The position numbers and the translations under genes were made by a program. Below the pieces are notes generated by a model that was given only the letters and a program-made list of their open reading frames with translations, was not told the origin of the DNA and ran no database searches. A stretch of 64,000 nucleotides of DNA, from positions 32,308,296 to 32,372,295 of the forward strand of contig NC_091945.1 in the NCBI RefSeq assembly GCF_041260155.1, written 5' to 3'. This DNA comes from Ptychodera flava. Its lineage: Eukaryota > Hemichordata > Enteropneusta > Ptychoderidae. Of the stretch, positions 38,586 to 49,121 are shown piece by piece. Each line of letters opens with the position of its first letter. Positions within the stretch are counted from its first letter, which is position 1.

Positions 38586-38960
38586 AACTTCATCACTGGC
38601 ATGGTCTGGCAGCTGTGGTGGTCAGACGTGTTCTACTGCTGCTCCTCGTTTAGTTTCGTCTAACGTCCTTTTTTGGCCGATTTTCGCCGTGTTTTCCCTA
38701 CTAGGAGCTACTAACTGCTTCAAGCAACCGTCCTATTTATCTGTGGATGATTTAGCATCTCCTGAACGACTTCTGAGAACATTTTATCTTCACCTACTCG
38801 CAACGGAGAAGTTAACGCGGATCAACACGTGTTTCTGTGTCTGCCATTGTATTCACACTGCCACGCATTCAAACGGACCTTGAGCGAACTTGGTTGAAAA
38901 TTAGTCTTCAGCGAATGGTCTGCTATACATACAAGGTACTCTCATATACTCTCGTAGATA

Positions 38961-39236
38961 ATGTCTACTGAGGAACTATTCTGTGACAATTGCCTGAAAA
39001 ACATTTTGACGGATTCAACCATATTTCAGTGCACCGAGTGCATTGAATTTTACCTGTGCGAAAACTGTTTCTACTCTACAAATACAGTGCCAAGCAGCAG
39101 TCCGACTCAAGGCGGCTACGGAGGCAAGTTAGTTTCAACAACAAAAAGTGGTCATTCTGGTCCAGAACATTACTTCAAAATAATTACAGTTTTAATCTAT
39201 TCACCATCCAGCAAATTGCCTAAAAGGTTCCATTAA
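38961..39236 (+). CDS. Small ORF with ZZ-like zinc finger (retrotransposon ORF1 candidate)
   Basis: The protein has 91 residues. It starts at ATG 38961, two codons after an in-frame TAG, and ends at TAA 39234. Cysteine pairs FCDNC, FQCTEC and LCENC are followed by GHSGPEHYF, which matches the ZZ-finger plan of CxxC pairs ending in two histidines and an aromatic residue. ZZ fingers bind proteins or histone tails. For a retrotransposon ORF1 one expects nucleic-acid or chaperone function, so this domain is unusual. The frame is the same as that of the following ORF, and only this TAA separates them. Confidence 0.6.
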   Translation: MSTEELFCDNCLKNILTDSTIFQCTECIEFYLCENCFYSTNTVPSSSPTQGGYGGKLVSTTKSGHSGPEHYFKIITVLIYSPSSKLPKRFH

Positions 39237-39329
39237 CTTTCTTGTGACTTCGCATTCCTGCCGACGTTATTTCTCTACTGTTTCACGTTTTGCTACGTCA
39301 AACTAATTTTTCATTCAACTAACGTCAAA

Positions 39330-42300
39330 ATGGCTATACTCGGAGCAACGCTTACATTGTTGGCGTTTTCTATCCTGAATATCGTGGTTGGCCAACATAG
39401 TCTATTTTCTCGTACTGATAACCGCAGGGCGGAAGAGCTACTAGCACCTGTTGATGTCTCGATGGTCGCACTATGCAAATCCATTGACATCAAATACCTA
39501 TACCTGAACCACATGCACGTTTTCGATCTTAGCGAGCCTGCCAATTGTCAGAAAAATACTATTGCTTGCGGCCGCATAACTTCGTATCTTTTATTGCTGT
39601 CAATCGTCATGAGTGGAGATGTACAACTTAACCCGGGCCCAATAAAATGTCCGTGTGGAGTGTGCGGGAAACCTGTCAAGTGTAACCAGCGTGGCATACA
39701 ATGTGATGGTTGCGACATCTGGTATCACACTAAATGCATTGATATGCCCTGGTGTGAATACGACGATTTGTCAGTTTCATCTCAACAATGGTTCTGCCAA
39801 TCATGTCAACTTCCACAGTTCAGTGATTCATACTTCAACGTCTCTACAGATAGCCGTGACACGGACAACAGTTCCATCTCCGATGACGGTGACTACCAAT
39901 CATCTGCAAGTCATGTTAGTAATGTCAATAAACTGACTTTTCTTTACCTCAATGCCAGGAGTGTCAAAACTGTCCGTAGGAAAGACAGATTACATAAACT
40001 CAAAGACCTCGATGCCATACTAATCGGTGATCGGCACGATTGTATCTGTGTCACAGAAACATGGTTAAATGAATCAGTTAAGGATTCAGAATTACAGGGG
40101 TCCGGTTATAATTTATTCCGTAAGGATAGAAAGCATGTTCACAAGGAAAAGGGGGGAGGCATTATGTGTTTGGTAAAATCATGTATTACGTCATTGCGTA
40201 GAACAGACCTTGAACCTGACAGTGAAATTATGGTAATCGAAATTTCGCCAGCTAAAAGCCATAAAATGGCAATTGTTTTGTGTTACCGTTCCCCTCAGAG
40301 TAATGCGGAGATTTTTGTTTCCGAGCTCAATGATACACTGCAGAAAGTTGTCAATTTTTATAATCATTTTCAAGTTATTGGTGACTTCAATTTCCCTAAC
40401 ATCAAAGGTTGTCAGGAACCAGTACTGCACGGTGTTTCGAAACATGAACAAGCTTTCTGCAATGTTATTCAAAAATTTTTCTTGGTGCAAATGAATAATA
40501 TTCCATCACGCGAAAATTGCTTGAATATTCTTGATCTCATTTTCACTTCGATGCCCGACAAATTCGGAGATGCGGTAACCGTCTCTCCTGATTTTTTTCA
40601 CACTGATCACAGACTTTTGGAATTCCATGTACTTACCAAGTTTGATTATGTCAAACGCAAACCCTGTTTTATGTACAATTACAAAAAGGCGAATTTCGAT
40701 CTTATTAGATCTACTTTGTCGAATACAAATTTTGATGATATTTTATCTTCAAATGATGTCAATTCAGCCTGGTCATTGTTAAAGAAACATATTTCTAAAG
40801 TTATGGATGCACATATTCCGAAAGTAAAGATCAAGGATATGTCTGCACCTGCTTGGATTGATGCTGATGTTAGGCATATGCAAAACAAAAAGACATCTGC
40901 CTGGAGACAAGCTAAGAAATCAAACTCTTCGAGTCACTGGGCAAAATTTCGCAAACTCCGTAATAAACTTAAAAACATGCTTACCTTGAAATTTCGCCTG
41001 TATATTGATGGACTTGGTAATACTATCATAGAAAATCCGAAGCGTTTTTGGTCCATTATTAGGCAAAAGACACGTTCTAAATCATTACCCAAGGTGCTTT
41101 TCGGTCAGAAGGGTTCAGTTACTACCGCTAAAGATAAGGCTACTCTTTTCAATAATTACTTTTATTCTGTTTTCACAAAGCCCAATTCCAATGTCATTTT
41201 GCCTGACATCTCCACCTTCAAGCATGGCTCTTTAGGTAATATTTCGGTCACTCAGGAGGAAATTTTGAATATTCTCATTGATCTCGACACTTCTAAAGCA
41301 ATTGGCCCGGATGGTATTTCCCCACATTTTCTTAAACAATGTGCCAGGCAACTAGTTGAACCATTGTGTCATATCTTTAACTTATCACTTTCAACAGGTA
41401 TATTGCCCGATGATTGGCTGACGGCAAATATAGTTCCGATACACAAGAAATCGGATAAACAACAAGTTGAAAACTACAGGCCGGTTTCTCTGTTATGTGT
41501 TTGTAGTAAAGTATTAGAGAGGTCTATATTTAATGTTATCTTTCAGAATATAATAGACCGCATCCATCAATTGCAACACGGCTTTGTTAAAGGGCGTTCG
41601 TCGTTGACTCAACTTTTGCAAATTTTCCATGACGTTGGTTCCATTTTGGACAAAGCTGGTCAGGTTGATATGGTGTATTTGGATTTTTCCAAAGCTTTCG
41701 ACAGTGTTCCCCATAATTTGTTAATTCATAAACTAAAATCCTTTGGCATCCATTCTCAGTTATTAACTTGGTTAGAGGCTTACCTGACTAGGAGAAAGCA
41801 AAGAGTTGTTGTCGAAGGACTACACTCTGAGTGGCTCCCGGTAATTTCGGGGGTTCCACAAGGTTCCATATTAGGACCGCTGCTATTTCTCTTGTACATC
41901 AATGACATGCCCAGCGTTGTCCAACACTCAACTGTTGCTTTATTTGCTGACGACTCAAAGTGTTACAAAATTATCAATAATATTGATGACTGTGAGTGTC
42001 TTCAGAATGATATCAATTCTTTGCTAAGGTGGAGTGAAGCATGGTATCTCCGTTTTCATCCAATTAAATGTCAAATTATTACAATTTCTCGCAGTAAACA
42101 TCCACTTATCTATAATTACAACATGTCAAGCACGATCCTTGGTCGGGTTAATTCAATTACAGACCTAGGAGTGGATATTTCTTCCACTTTGGTTTGGAAC
42201 AATCATATACAAAGACTTATAAAGAAGTCCAATATTAAACTTGGTTTGATAAAGCGGATTTTAGGTTTCGATGCTCCACAAAATGTAAGTAAGACCTTGT

Positions 42301-42746
42301 ACACTGTCTTGGTTAGGAGTGGCTTGGAATATTGTTGTAGTTTGTGGGCGGGTACTACCAAACAAAACATTAAGGCTTTGGAAGGGGTGCAAAGAAGGGC
42401 CACACAGTTTATACTTCATTATCCCGATTCTGATTACAAAGAAAGGCTTACAGAACTTAATATTATGCCTCTCACATACAGAAGAGAAATGTCAGATTTG
42501 ATATTTTTCATTAAGTGTATTCATGGATATTATGATGTAAATTTAAATGACTTTGTTCACTTTTACTCAGCCAATTCGAGTTATCCCAATACGAGATCAA
42601 TTGATGACTATTTAAAACTTAAACCACAGTCTTGCCACACAGAATCATTTACACGTTTTACTTTAATAGAATTGTACCACTATGGAATCATTTACACTCA
42701 GATATTAGAATGTCGGGGAGCGTCTCTCTTTTTAAATCAAGAGTAA
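39330..42746 (+). CDS. Retrotransposon polyprotein: 2A-like motif, PHD finger, endonuclease, reverse transcriptase
   Basis: 1,138 residues. Residues 1-21 are hydrophobic and signal-like. A second hydrophobic stretch (about 84-94) leads into SGDVQLNPGP (95-104), a 2A-like ribosome-skipping motif. A PHD-type finger follows (about 107-160; CGVC, CDGCDIWYH, CIDM, WFCQSC). The APE endonuclease (about 203-430) shows NARS, TETWL, GGG, YRSP, GDFN and TDH. The reverse transcriptase (about 640-900) shows GPDG, YRPVSLL, YLDFSKAFDSVPH, GVPQGSILGPLLF and the catalytic FADD. Together these carry out target-primed reverse transcription. Near 42657 a one-base slip in a T run changes frame. The expected C-terminal block (RIVPLWNHLHSDIR...FKSRV) continues in another frame to 42844. 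Confidence 0.96.
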   Translation: MAILGATLTLLAFSILNIVVGQHSLFSRTDNRRAEELLAPVDVSMVALCKSIDIKYLYLNHMHVFDLSEPANCQKNTIACGRITSYLLLLSIVMSGDVQLNPGPIKCPCGVCGKPVKCNQRGIQCDGCDIWYHTKCIDMPWCEYDDLSVSSQQWFCQSCQLPQFSDSYFNVSTDSRDTDNSSISDDGDYQSSASHVSNVNKLTFLYLNARSVKTVRRKDRLHKLKDLDAILIGDRHDCICVTETWLNESVKDSELQGSGYNLFRKDRKHVHKEKGGGIMCLVKSCITSLRRTDLEPDSEIMVIEISPAKSHKMAIVLCYRSPQSNAEIFVSELNDTLQKVVNFYNHFQVIGDFNFPNIKGCQEPVLHGVSKHEQAFCNVIQKFFLVQMNNIPSRENCLNILDLIFTSMPDKFGDAVTVSPDFFHTDHRLLEFHVLTKFDYVKRKPCFMYNYKKANFDLIRSTLSNTNFDDILSSNDVNSAWSLLKKHISKVMDAHIPKVKIKDMSAPAWIDADVRHMQNKKTSAWRQAKKSNSSSHWAKFRKLRNKLKNMLTLKFRLYIDGLGNTIIENPKRFWSIIRQKTRSKSLPKVLFGQKGSVTTAKDKATLFNNYFYSVFTKPNSNVILPDISTFKHGSLGNISVTQEEILNILIDLDTSKAIGPDGISPHFLKQCARQLVEPLCHIFNLSLSTGILPDDWLTANIVPIHKKSDKQQVENYRPVSLLCVCSKVLERSIFNVIFQNIIDRIHQLQHGFVKGRSSLTQLLQIFHDVGSILDKAGQVDMVYLDFSKAFDSVPHNLLIHKLKSFGIHSQLLTWLEAYLTRRKQRVVVEGLHSEWLPVISGVPQGSILGPLLFLLYINDMPSVVQHSTVALFADDSKCYKIINNIDDCECLQNDINSLLRWSEAWYLRFHPIKCQIITISRSKHPLIYNYNMSSTILGRVNSITDLGVDISSTLVWNNHIQRLIKKSNIKLGLIKRILGFDAPQNVSKTLYTVLVRSGLEYCCSLWAGTTKQNIKALEGVQRRATQFILHYPDSDYKERLTELNIMPLTYRREMSDLIFFIKCIHGYYDVNLNDFVHFYSANSSYPNTRSIDDYLKLKPQSCHTESFTRFTLIELYHYGIIYTQILECRGASLFLNQE
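39618..39641 (+). other. 2A-like ribosome-skipping motif
   Basis: Codons for DVQLNPGP are preceded by a Leu-rich stretch. It fits the D-V/I-x-x-N-P-G-P core, with Q instead of the usual E at position three. Cleavage (skipping) would fall between G103 and P104, releasing a short N-terminal peptide from the PHD-EN-RT protein. Such motifs are known in CR1-like elements of sea urchins and other marine invertebrates. Confidence 0.85.
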
Positions 42747-42844
42747 CTTCATTTTATCAGCAGAAATTTGTAAATATTTTCAATTGTACTGATACTTGTA
42801 CATGGGTTTCAGCTTGTCGCTGTCATAATTGTCGTCCAATTTAA
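42647..42844 (+). pseudogene. Frameshifted C-terminal tail of the retrotransposon protein
   Basis: This frame reads FYFNRIVPLWNHLHSDIR and onward, then a Cys/His-containing tail (TDTCTWVSACRCHNC) to a stop at 42842-42844. That is the usual end of CR1-type proteins, but it lies one frame away from the main ORF. A missing T in the run near 42657 is the simplest explanation. Confidence 0.75.
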
Positions 42845-43015
42845 TTATTTCCGGTCTTTTCACTGTTCCACAGCTGCCGACTTTGTTTTTTACTGTATGT
42901 TAAATTGTTTTTTATGTGCATTTTGTTATGTGCCTTGTTGTGTTTTAATTTTCAATTTTTCAATGTGTGTCATTCAAAGTCCTGAGGTAAGAGTACGATA
43001 TTACTGGTAACATAC

Positions 43016-43078
43016 ACGGTGGTAGAGCCTAAGCGCGAGAGAGACTGTACTGCGCTGCAAAAAACCCTGAAGTGCCAT
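43016..43078 (-). CDS. Candidate first coding exon of STRAD (speculative)
   Basis: ATG in a strong context (CACCATGG) opens MALQGFLQRSTVSLALRLYH, ending at overlapping donors GTGTATG and GTATGT. With the first donor, joining to 37764 gives one continuous frame through MSFF into the STRAD domain when the 82-base exon is skipped. With the second, stronger donor the frame is lost. The N-terminus would be basic and amphipathic. The retrotransposon would then lie inside intron 1. Confidence 0.3.
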
Positions 43079-43480
43079 GGTGCTTGCGATGGGTGAGTGT
43101 AAGAATAATGGAAAGTTACTGAAAGACGAACATCAGCCAAGATGTTTATCAAGAATGGAGTACCTGCCACTTTTTACAAAGTCATGTGCTAGAGGCATGG
43201 TAAGGTTCACCTCAAAGTCACGTTGCGTTGGAGTCTGAAAAGTTGTTTACTTTCTTCACGGTCCGTCCGAAAATCATTAAACTGAGGAATGTATAATAAT
43301 ATAGAAACGGCGAACAAAAATGCACAGAATTTTTAGGAAAACGAATCATTCTCTTACCTAAAATGTGAGCCACAACATCTACCGGAGGAAATATTTACAT
43401 TAAGATGAGTTTCAGTTGAAATGATCTCGTGAAATATTGAGGGTATAAAAAATGATGCATGGTGAGATGTCAACCTACAT

Positions 43481-43490
43481 CCGCCATATT
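43481..43490 (-). promoter_or_regulatory. YY1-like promoter motif
   Basis: AATATGGCGG on the minus strand resembles the AANATGGCGG motif often found just downstream of transcription starts. It lies 400 bases upstream of the candidate minus-strand first exon at 43078. Confidence 0.3.
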
Positions 43491-43797
43491 TAGCCAGAAC
43501 TCCTCAGCAAATTCATGTTATTTACAGGCTCCCTAGACTGATTGTAGTAGTTTTGTACGAGCAAATCACGCTCACGTATCCTGACCCTGATCCTAGCTAA
43601 GCTAGGCCCTCAAAGGACAGCGCAGTGCGGCAGGGGGATTATCGAAGGTTTGTCTTAAAGGGGCAGTGTTGATCAAGACTACGTAATAACATGATTATCA
43701 TATCCACATAGAATAATAATTATGTTTATAAATGTATAAATGTTAGATTTTGAAACGTTAAATTCTGGTATATTAGTGGTGCCTTCCTCTCTCAGCG

Positions 43798-43869
43798 GCG
43801 TAGGTGGTGTAGTGGTTAGCATTGAAGCCTTCCAAGCTTTAGACCCGGGTTCGATTCCCGGCCTACGCA
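43798..43869 (+). tRNA. tRNA-Gly-TCC: tRNA-Gly (anticodon TCC)
   Basis: The full cloverleaf can be drawn. The acceptor stem is GCGTAGG/CCTACGC, with a short D arm. The anticodon stem is GAAGC/GCTTT around the loop CTTCCAA (anticodon TCC). The T arm is CCGGG-TTCGATT-CCCGG, with discriminator A. It contains box A (GTGTAGTGGTTAGCAT) and box B (GGTTCGATTCC) promoters. No CCA is encoded, as in animals. A run of eight T residues starting about 11 bases downstream is a good Pol III terminator. Confidence 0.93.
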
Positions 43870-43879
43870 ACGCGCCAGT

Positions 43880-43888
43880 ATTTTTTTT
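43880..43888 (+). terminator. Pol III terminator of the tRNA-Gly gene
   Basis: An oligo-T run lies directly downstream of the tRNA gene. Confidence 0.8.
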
Positions 43889-46097
43889 CGCCATCTGCGC
43901 AAAAGGGTCAATTTGACCTGCGAATTACTTTCGAAATACCTGACATCACTTCTTGGTCTTTTGGCCAGAGGTCCATATATCTTCTTTCATGAATTTGACT
44001 TTGTGTACCGTCTATTTACTGTCTGTTCTGTGCTGTTTTGTGTCTCTGTTTACAACTAGTATTGTCTTACAAATTTTGACCTAGTGTTATCGGATTATTG
44101 ATTGGTATGATTGCGATTATTTTACAGTAATGGCGCAGGAAGGACTAAAACACTTTTAACATCTCATTTATTTATCTTATATGATCATATGGTTACTGAG
44201 CAATGCTGCTGCAGTGTAACTATATTGACCATTTCTGAGGATCTATGCTACAACTGCGTGAATTTGGCGTAAACACTGATCATCATTTATGATTCAAGTG
44301 CCGTAGGGTACTTTTTTAAGTTTACAATATTGACGAAAATATTTAAGTTTTGTCAATATTCATAATCATAAATTATTCAATTCAATTCAATTCACTCTTG
44401 CTATGACTGATAGCACCTTATGACCCCTTTGACACTATCAAATGATGCAAAGCCGTCTGGATTCTCTCATGGGCTGAAGAATAAAATTTCCAAACACAAA
44501 GAACATCTTTCAATCCAGGCCATATTTATTTATAAAACTTACATATGCGTAACAACATCCCTTTACAATAGTATACATTCTATTAACAGCACCTTAAGGG
44601 TAATTTTATCGACAGTTTTTAAAAATAGCGACAAAAGCACTTGTTGAAAACATACATTCTATACTTGGAATTTACCATTAATGTAATGCAGGTGTATCTC
44701 AGTATAGCATAGTTAACATACTAGACAGAAAATTCATGAGCATTGTGATCTCACTGAACATCCTAAGACTATGAATAAGACTTGGCTTATCTTAAATTAC
44801 AAAACAAAACCAACTGAATCAGACAAAGAAGTAAACAATGTTGTGTTATCACACTGTTCGTAATATTAATTTCATTTTCTCACACGCAATCAACAAATCC
44901 ACTGTTAAAGAATGGTTTATGATCACAGTAACTTTTTCTTAAAAAATTTTTACTACATTAATTTCAAAGTAATTGTTTGAATTAGAAATTGACACATACA
45001 CTGACATCATGACAAAGATATCTAAAACTGAAACTGAAATCTTAAACGATCTCTAAAAGAAAGTTAATCATAGTTGAAAATTTACAGGGGCATAATGTTA
45101 TCATTTTAAGTTGGAAGATGAAAATGAAGTATTAAGGGATATAAAAGCAACTTCAATCTTGAAAGGAGTCCTCCCCATCTGGAAAAACATCTTGTCTTTG
45201 TACAACTTTTACTTTGAAAAACAAAATTATGACAAGTTATGTTAGTCAGCTTGAAGTATTTCTAGTGTTTTCCATGTGTGATGATTTGGATTTAGTGATA
45301 TACAATTGATATTTCAATAACTGTACCAATTGAAAAACATCTGACTAGGCTGACTGCACCTATTGCTGTGGTATTAACCTTCTAAAACCACTGTTAAAAT
45401 AGATTTTCTAAGGCAGTGACCATCTCACAAATTTTAAAGTTTACTCTGAGACATGCTAACTACCCTACCAACTCCATAATTAGTTTCAGCAATTAATTTT
45501 TGACACAGATTAATAGCAAAATACAGGAAACATTCCAACAGTAAACATATAGCTATTACATCTGCATTTCAAAAGACTCTATACCTTTCCATTGACACTT
45601 CTCTGAGACGGAAAATAAATCAGTCCTGATACAATAGCAGACAATAAAAGTAATAATGATTTCTTGAACTACGAGACTACACCTGGTGTGTACCCTGTAT
45701 CAGTACATTTATATTTTACATGATAAAAAGGCTGTATCACAAATCATGAAGCAGATAGGACACTGACAAATTTTATTTCTGGTCCTCTTTACAAAATATA
45801 TTAGGTTTTATTTGTTATATCATATTTATATTAATAGAATAAAGTGGACTATATTTTATCAGCTTTATAGTGGGGTTTGGGTCACAAAGGATTTGTTGTT
45901 ACATAAAGTTATACCTTCCTTGGATCTTGGCAGCAAATACATCTTCTATCCTGATGGGATTTATGTAGTATATTGTGATAATTTTGCTTTGTGTTTTGTG
46001 AAGTTTTGAAAAATTTCACGGTCGCAATGACCATGGACTTCAGATTCATCCAAAACGTTATAGTTTGAGAATGGCTTACAAACTTTATAGAGCCCTT
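43889..46097. other. Non-coding stretch
   Basis: AT-rich and without a supported gene. An ATTCA microsatellite lies at 44375-44394. Open frames on either strand are short and low in information. Confidence 0.5.
44375..44394. repeat. (ATTCA)n microsatellite
   Basis: Four tandem pentamers. Confidence 0.9.
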
Positions 46098-46640
46098 ATG
46101 AAAATTTTGGCCTGCTGCACAGTGTTCCTGCACAGGTGCGGCACTAGTGCAACAGACAATACTGTAACTCAACTGTAAGGCGACTTTTTCGCATGCAAAT
46201 TAGCTGCTGCCGCACAGGCACAAGAAATGATAAAAACAGTAACTGTGCGGCAGCTTTGTGCAGGAACTGTGCAGCAATATACAGCAGGTTGCGGCAGCTC
46301 TGCTGTAAGGCGATTTTTCTCATGCAAATTAGTTGCTGCCGCACAGGTGCAAGAAGCAATGAAAACAGTAACTGTGCAGTAGCTTTGTGCAGGAACTGTG
46401 CAACAATACAACAAGTTGCAGCGGCTTTGCTGTAAGGTGATTCTTTCGCATTATACACATTAGCTGCACTGAGCAATATATAATGCAAGAGATGCTGAAA
46501 ACAGTAACTGCAGTAACTTTGTGTTGGAAATGTGGAAGCCTGTGTTTGCACAATAGCCCTTTGAACTACAGAGTACATGAAAGACTGTGCAGGAACTTCA
46601 CAGAAAATTGTGGCATCTTGCAGGACAGCTACCAGGAGTA
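46098..46640 (+). repeat. TGCACAG-rich tandem repeat block, left
   Basis: Three tandem units of about 125-131 bases start near 46170, 46302 and 46428. Each runs CTGTAAGGCGA, GCATGCAAATTAG, GCTGCCGCACAGG, AAAACAGTAACTGTGC, then TTTGTGCAGGAACTGTGCA. The third unit is decayed. The repeats create long but meaningless open frames on both strands. Confidence 0.85.
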
Positions 46641-46859
46641 GGTAAAATTTGCGGCAAATTATTTTGCATGTTACTGCAGATTTGCCGTAAACTACAAAAT
46701 GCAAACTTTCCTTCATAAGTTGGCATAATTCCACAGCAGTCAGCTGGGGGATAAACTTTTACCAATTTCAGCAACAGTAAGAAAACGAAATACATTATTA
46801 AATAGACGATAGATACTGAAAACCAAAGAAGCAACACAATAAGTGACAGCAAAATTTCT

Positions 46860-49120
46860 TGTATTGTACCATAAGTTTCAACGTTATCTTTTCCAACGAT
46901 ATAATACGTTCAGCTCAGATATGTACACAGAAGTTGTAAAATCGCTTGTGTAAACATGGCCAATGTTAGTGACACCATGACGGTGACACCGTTGAAAACC
47001 TGACAGACTGTGGAAAGCACAAGATGTGTTTTATCCAACTAAGCTCTGAAATACCAGTTTCACAAGAAAAATGGTCAGCGCAAATAAAGTAATTGTTAAA
47101 TAAAAAGACATAGAGAAAAAAAGATTAAATTCAAATTGTGGTACGATTTATTTTAAATGCCATGTTCATTTCATGCCACAAGTATCTTCAAGAGAATTTC
47201 TTTTGACTCGAGAAGTTTCATGTAACATTTACATTACTGTCATAGGCTGCGATTTTGCTTTCTGTTCTCTGAATTTCTTGTCCCTTCCTCACTATGCATT
47301 CTGAAAATACAAATCGTTCAGGGAAGAGTATAAGTCTTTACCGTTTGACCACACATTTAAACTTCGCAATTTGATGAAAGACATCAATAATTATTTGAAA
47401 AGAGACAAAGAAGTTGAAAACTTGAAGCCAAAAAATGCATATACATTTATGATTATTAAATTAATAATGATCAAATGTCAAACAGCGGACAGCTCGCCCT
47501 ATGTTGTTTACATACCAACGGCGGCGACGGGCGACAATCTACAAAAATCTCAGCACTTTACTGTAACTGTTGTGAAACGAAAGTGAATTCAGTATGAATC
47601 AGTACTCAACGAAAATTTATCTGTAGCTAAACATAGCAATGCAACGATTACAGAACATTATAGCGATGAACAGACGGACGGTACATTGACTTACCGGTAC
47701 ATTTGAGAATTGCTCGGAGAGGCTCGATGATTCGATCCCGGTTCCGGTTGCATGTCTCTCCGAACCGTGTGTACATACTTAGAAAACATTAGTGAGCATT
47801 TTTACTGCTGTTCGCGTTCACAAATTTTGAAACCCGTCTATCTCTGGTGCTGTAAACACGTTTTTCCAACACTGTGATATCATTTGCCTGGCGATTCCAT
47901 AGAAAGATCACGAAATTGTCCACTAGATAACTCCCTAACAACAAGTACACAGCCGAAGGTACCAAAATCTAACTTCGCGCCGATCAAGCCTCATGACGTT
48001 AACGGAAGTGCGATCTATAAATCATTACGCGATTTATAATGTAGTCCCGTTTTTAAACGTTGGAATTGACTCTACATTATTCACCTAATCCGTTATGTTT
48101 TATACTTGATAGAGCACCCAATTTACAAGTATAATGAAACTGGTTATTTTCATCATAGAAAGACTCAAAATAGAGTAAATTTCTTTCCACACACGAAGAT
48201 TCAATATCAATGCGCGAACTGAACTTGATGAACCGTGACCTCAGAGTGTAAACATGTCGGCTGCAGCTCAGCGCTGGACGTTGGCGAAGCAGCGTATTGG
48301 ATTTTCGTACAGCGGTCGGGATGGGGTGTGAAACACCCCAAAATTGTGCTCGGCAATTATCTAACGCTGAAAACATGGACAAAAGCATTGAATATCAATC
48401 CAGTCATAACAGAAAGCGAGATTTTGTTAGCGATGACAGGACACAGACTTTGCTTCCAGTGCTGGGCACTGTACGTACGTACCGTATACTGTATACACTG
48501 CTATAGCGTCTGAGCACGTCCACGGCCCTGCTTGGAGCCAAGGTAGCGGGTCCTGCGACATTGAAGTTTATTTGTTTGTTTCTACAATGAAAAGTTCTCA
48601 TCTGTCGATATTTTTAAGGTACAGATTTGTAGTAACAAAAGTCTACGACGCGTCCTTACACAAGTTGCAGACCATCATAGATTTCGTTCGAAACTGTATT
48701 TTGGTATCACTCGCAGAAAATACAGAGTTTAACTTGCAAGTCAGACAAGTCCCTGTTTAAAAATTTGTTTTCCTAAAATTCAGTTGTCGATTGAACCTTG
48801 ATTTACCAAACCAGATCGTCGAAGGGGGTACTCATCTAATGATGTTACATGTCACCGCTGTAGTACAGATGTACTCTTTATATCCATCATCCTGCAATAT
48901 TGTTGAGTTTAGGCCTGTGTCGCTTTCACCAGCTGAACTGTGCTTTAAAAGCTGTCCATTATCTAACAGTTTTTATAATTTAAAAGTTGGATTGTCTGTT
49001 ATAAAAATAAATGAATGCAAAATATAAATGAAAGGTCAGTTTTGTTTTCTTGAATATGACTGGTCACGAAGTGCAATGGTACACTGTACTCCCGGTAATG
49101 AAATAGTCGGCAATGTGCCC
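46860..49120. other. Non-coding stretch with relatively CpG-rich centre
   Basis: Around 47.5-48.35 kb, CpG is more frequent than in the surroundings. Two possible divergent starts are seen, on the minus strand at 47753 and on the plus strand at 48254. Neither can be linked to a downstream exon. Otherwise I see nothing supportable. Confidence 0.35.
47695..47753 (-). CDS. Candidate first exon of an unidentified transcript
   Basis: ATG followed by MQPEPGSNHRASPSNSQMY and then a consensus donor CG|GTAAGT. Its composition (Pro, Ser, Asn) is protein-like. Joining it to the STRAD exon at 37764 keeps a frame open but does not reach the kinase-like frame. It may be chance. Confidence 0.22.
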
Positions 49121-49121
49121 A

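Larger units (their letters stand above)
38590..42970 (+). mobile_element. CR1-like non-LTR retrotransposon, nearly full length
   Basis: A leader of about 370 bases (approximate start) is followed by a small ZZ-like finger ORF (38961-39236) and a long ORF with PHD finger, APE-type endonuclease and reverse transcriptase (39330-42746). A T-rich tail of about 200 bases ends near 42970. Element ends are approximate because no target-site duplication could be fixed. The domain order and motifs place it in the CR1/L2/Rex group. The long frame has no internal stops, so the insertion is recent or the element still active, apart from one C-terminal frameshift. It is inserted antisense to STRAD, upstream of the exons assigned to it. 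Confidence 0.85.

Noticed and set aside
46144..46734. 196-codon minus-strand open frame, Cys/Ala-rich
   Set aside because: It is produced by the 125-131-base tandem repeat (CAAQFLHKA-type repeated peptides) and several frames are open at once. It is repeat DNA, not a gene.
47720..47760. GATTCGATCCCGGTTCCGG resembling a tRNA T-arm
   Set aside because: No acceptor, D or anticodon stem can be formed around it.
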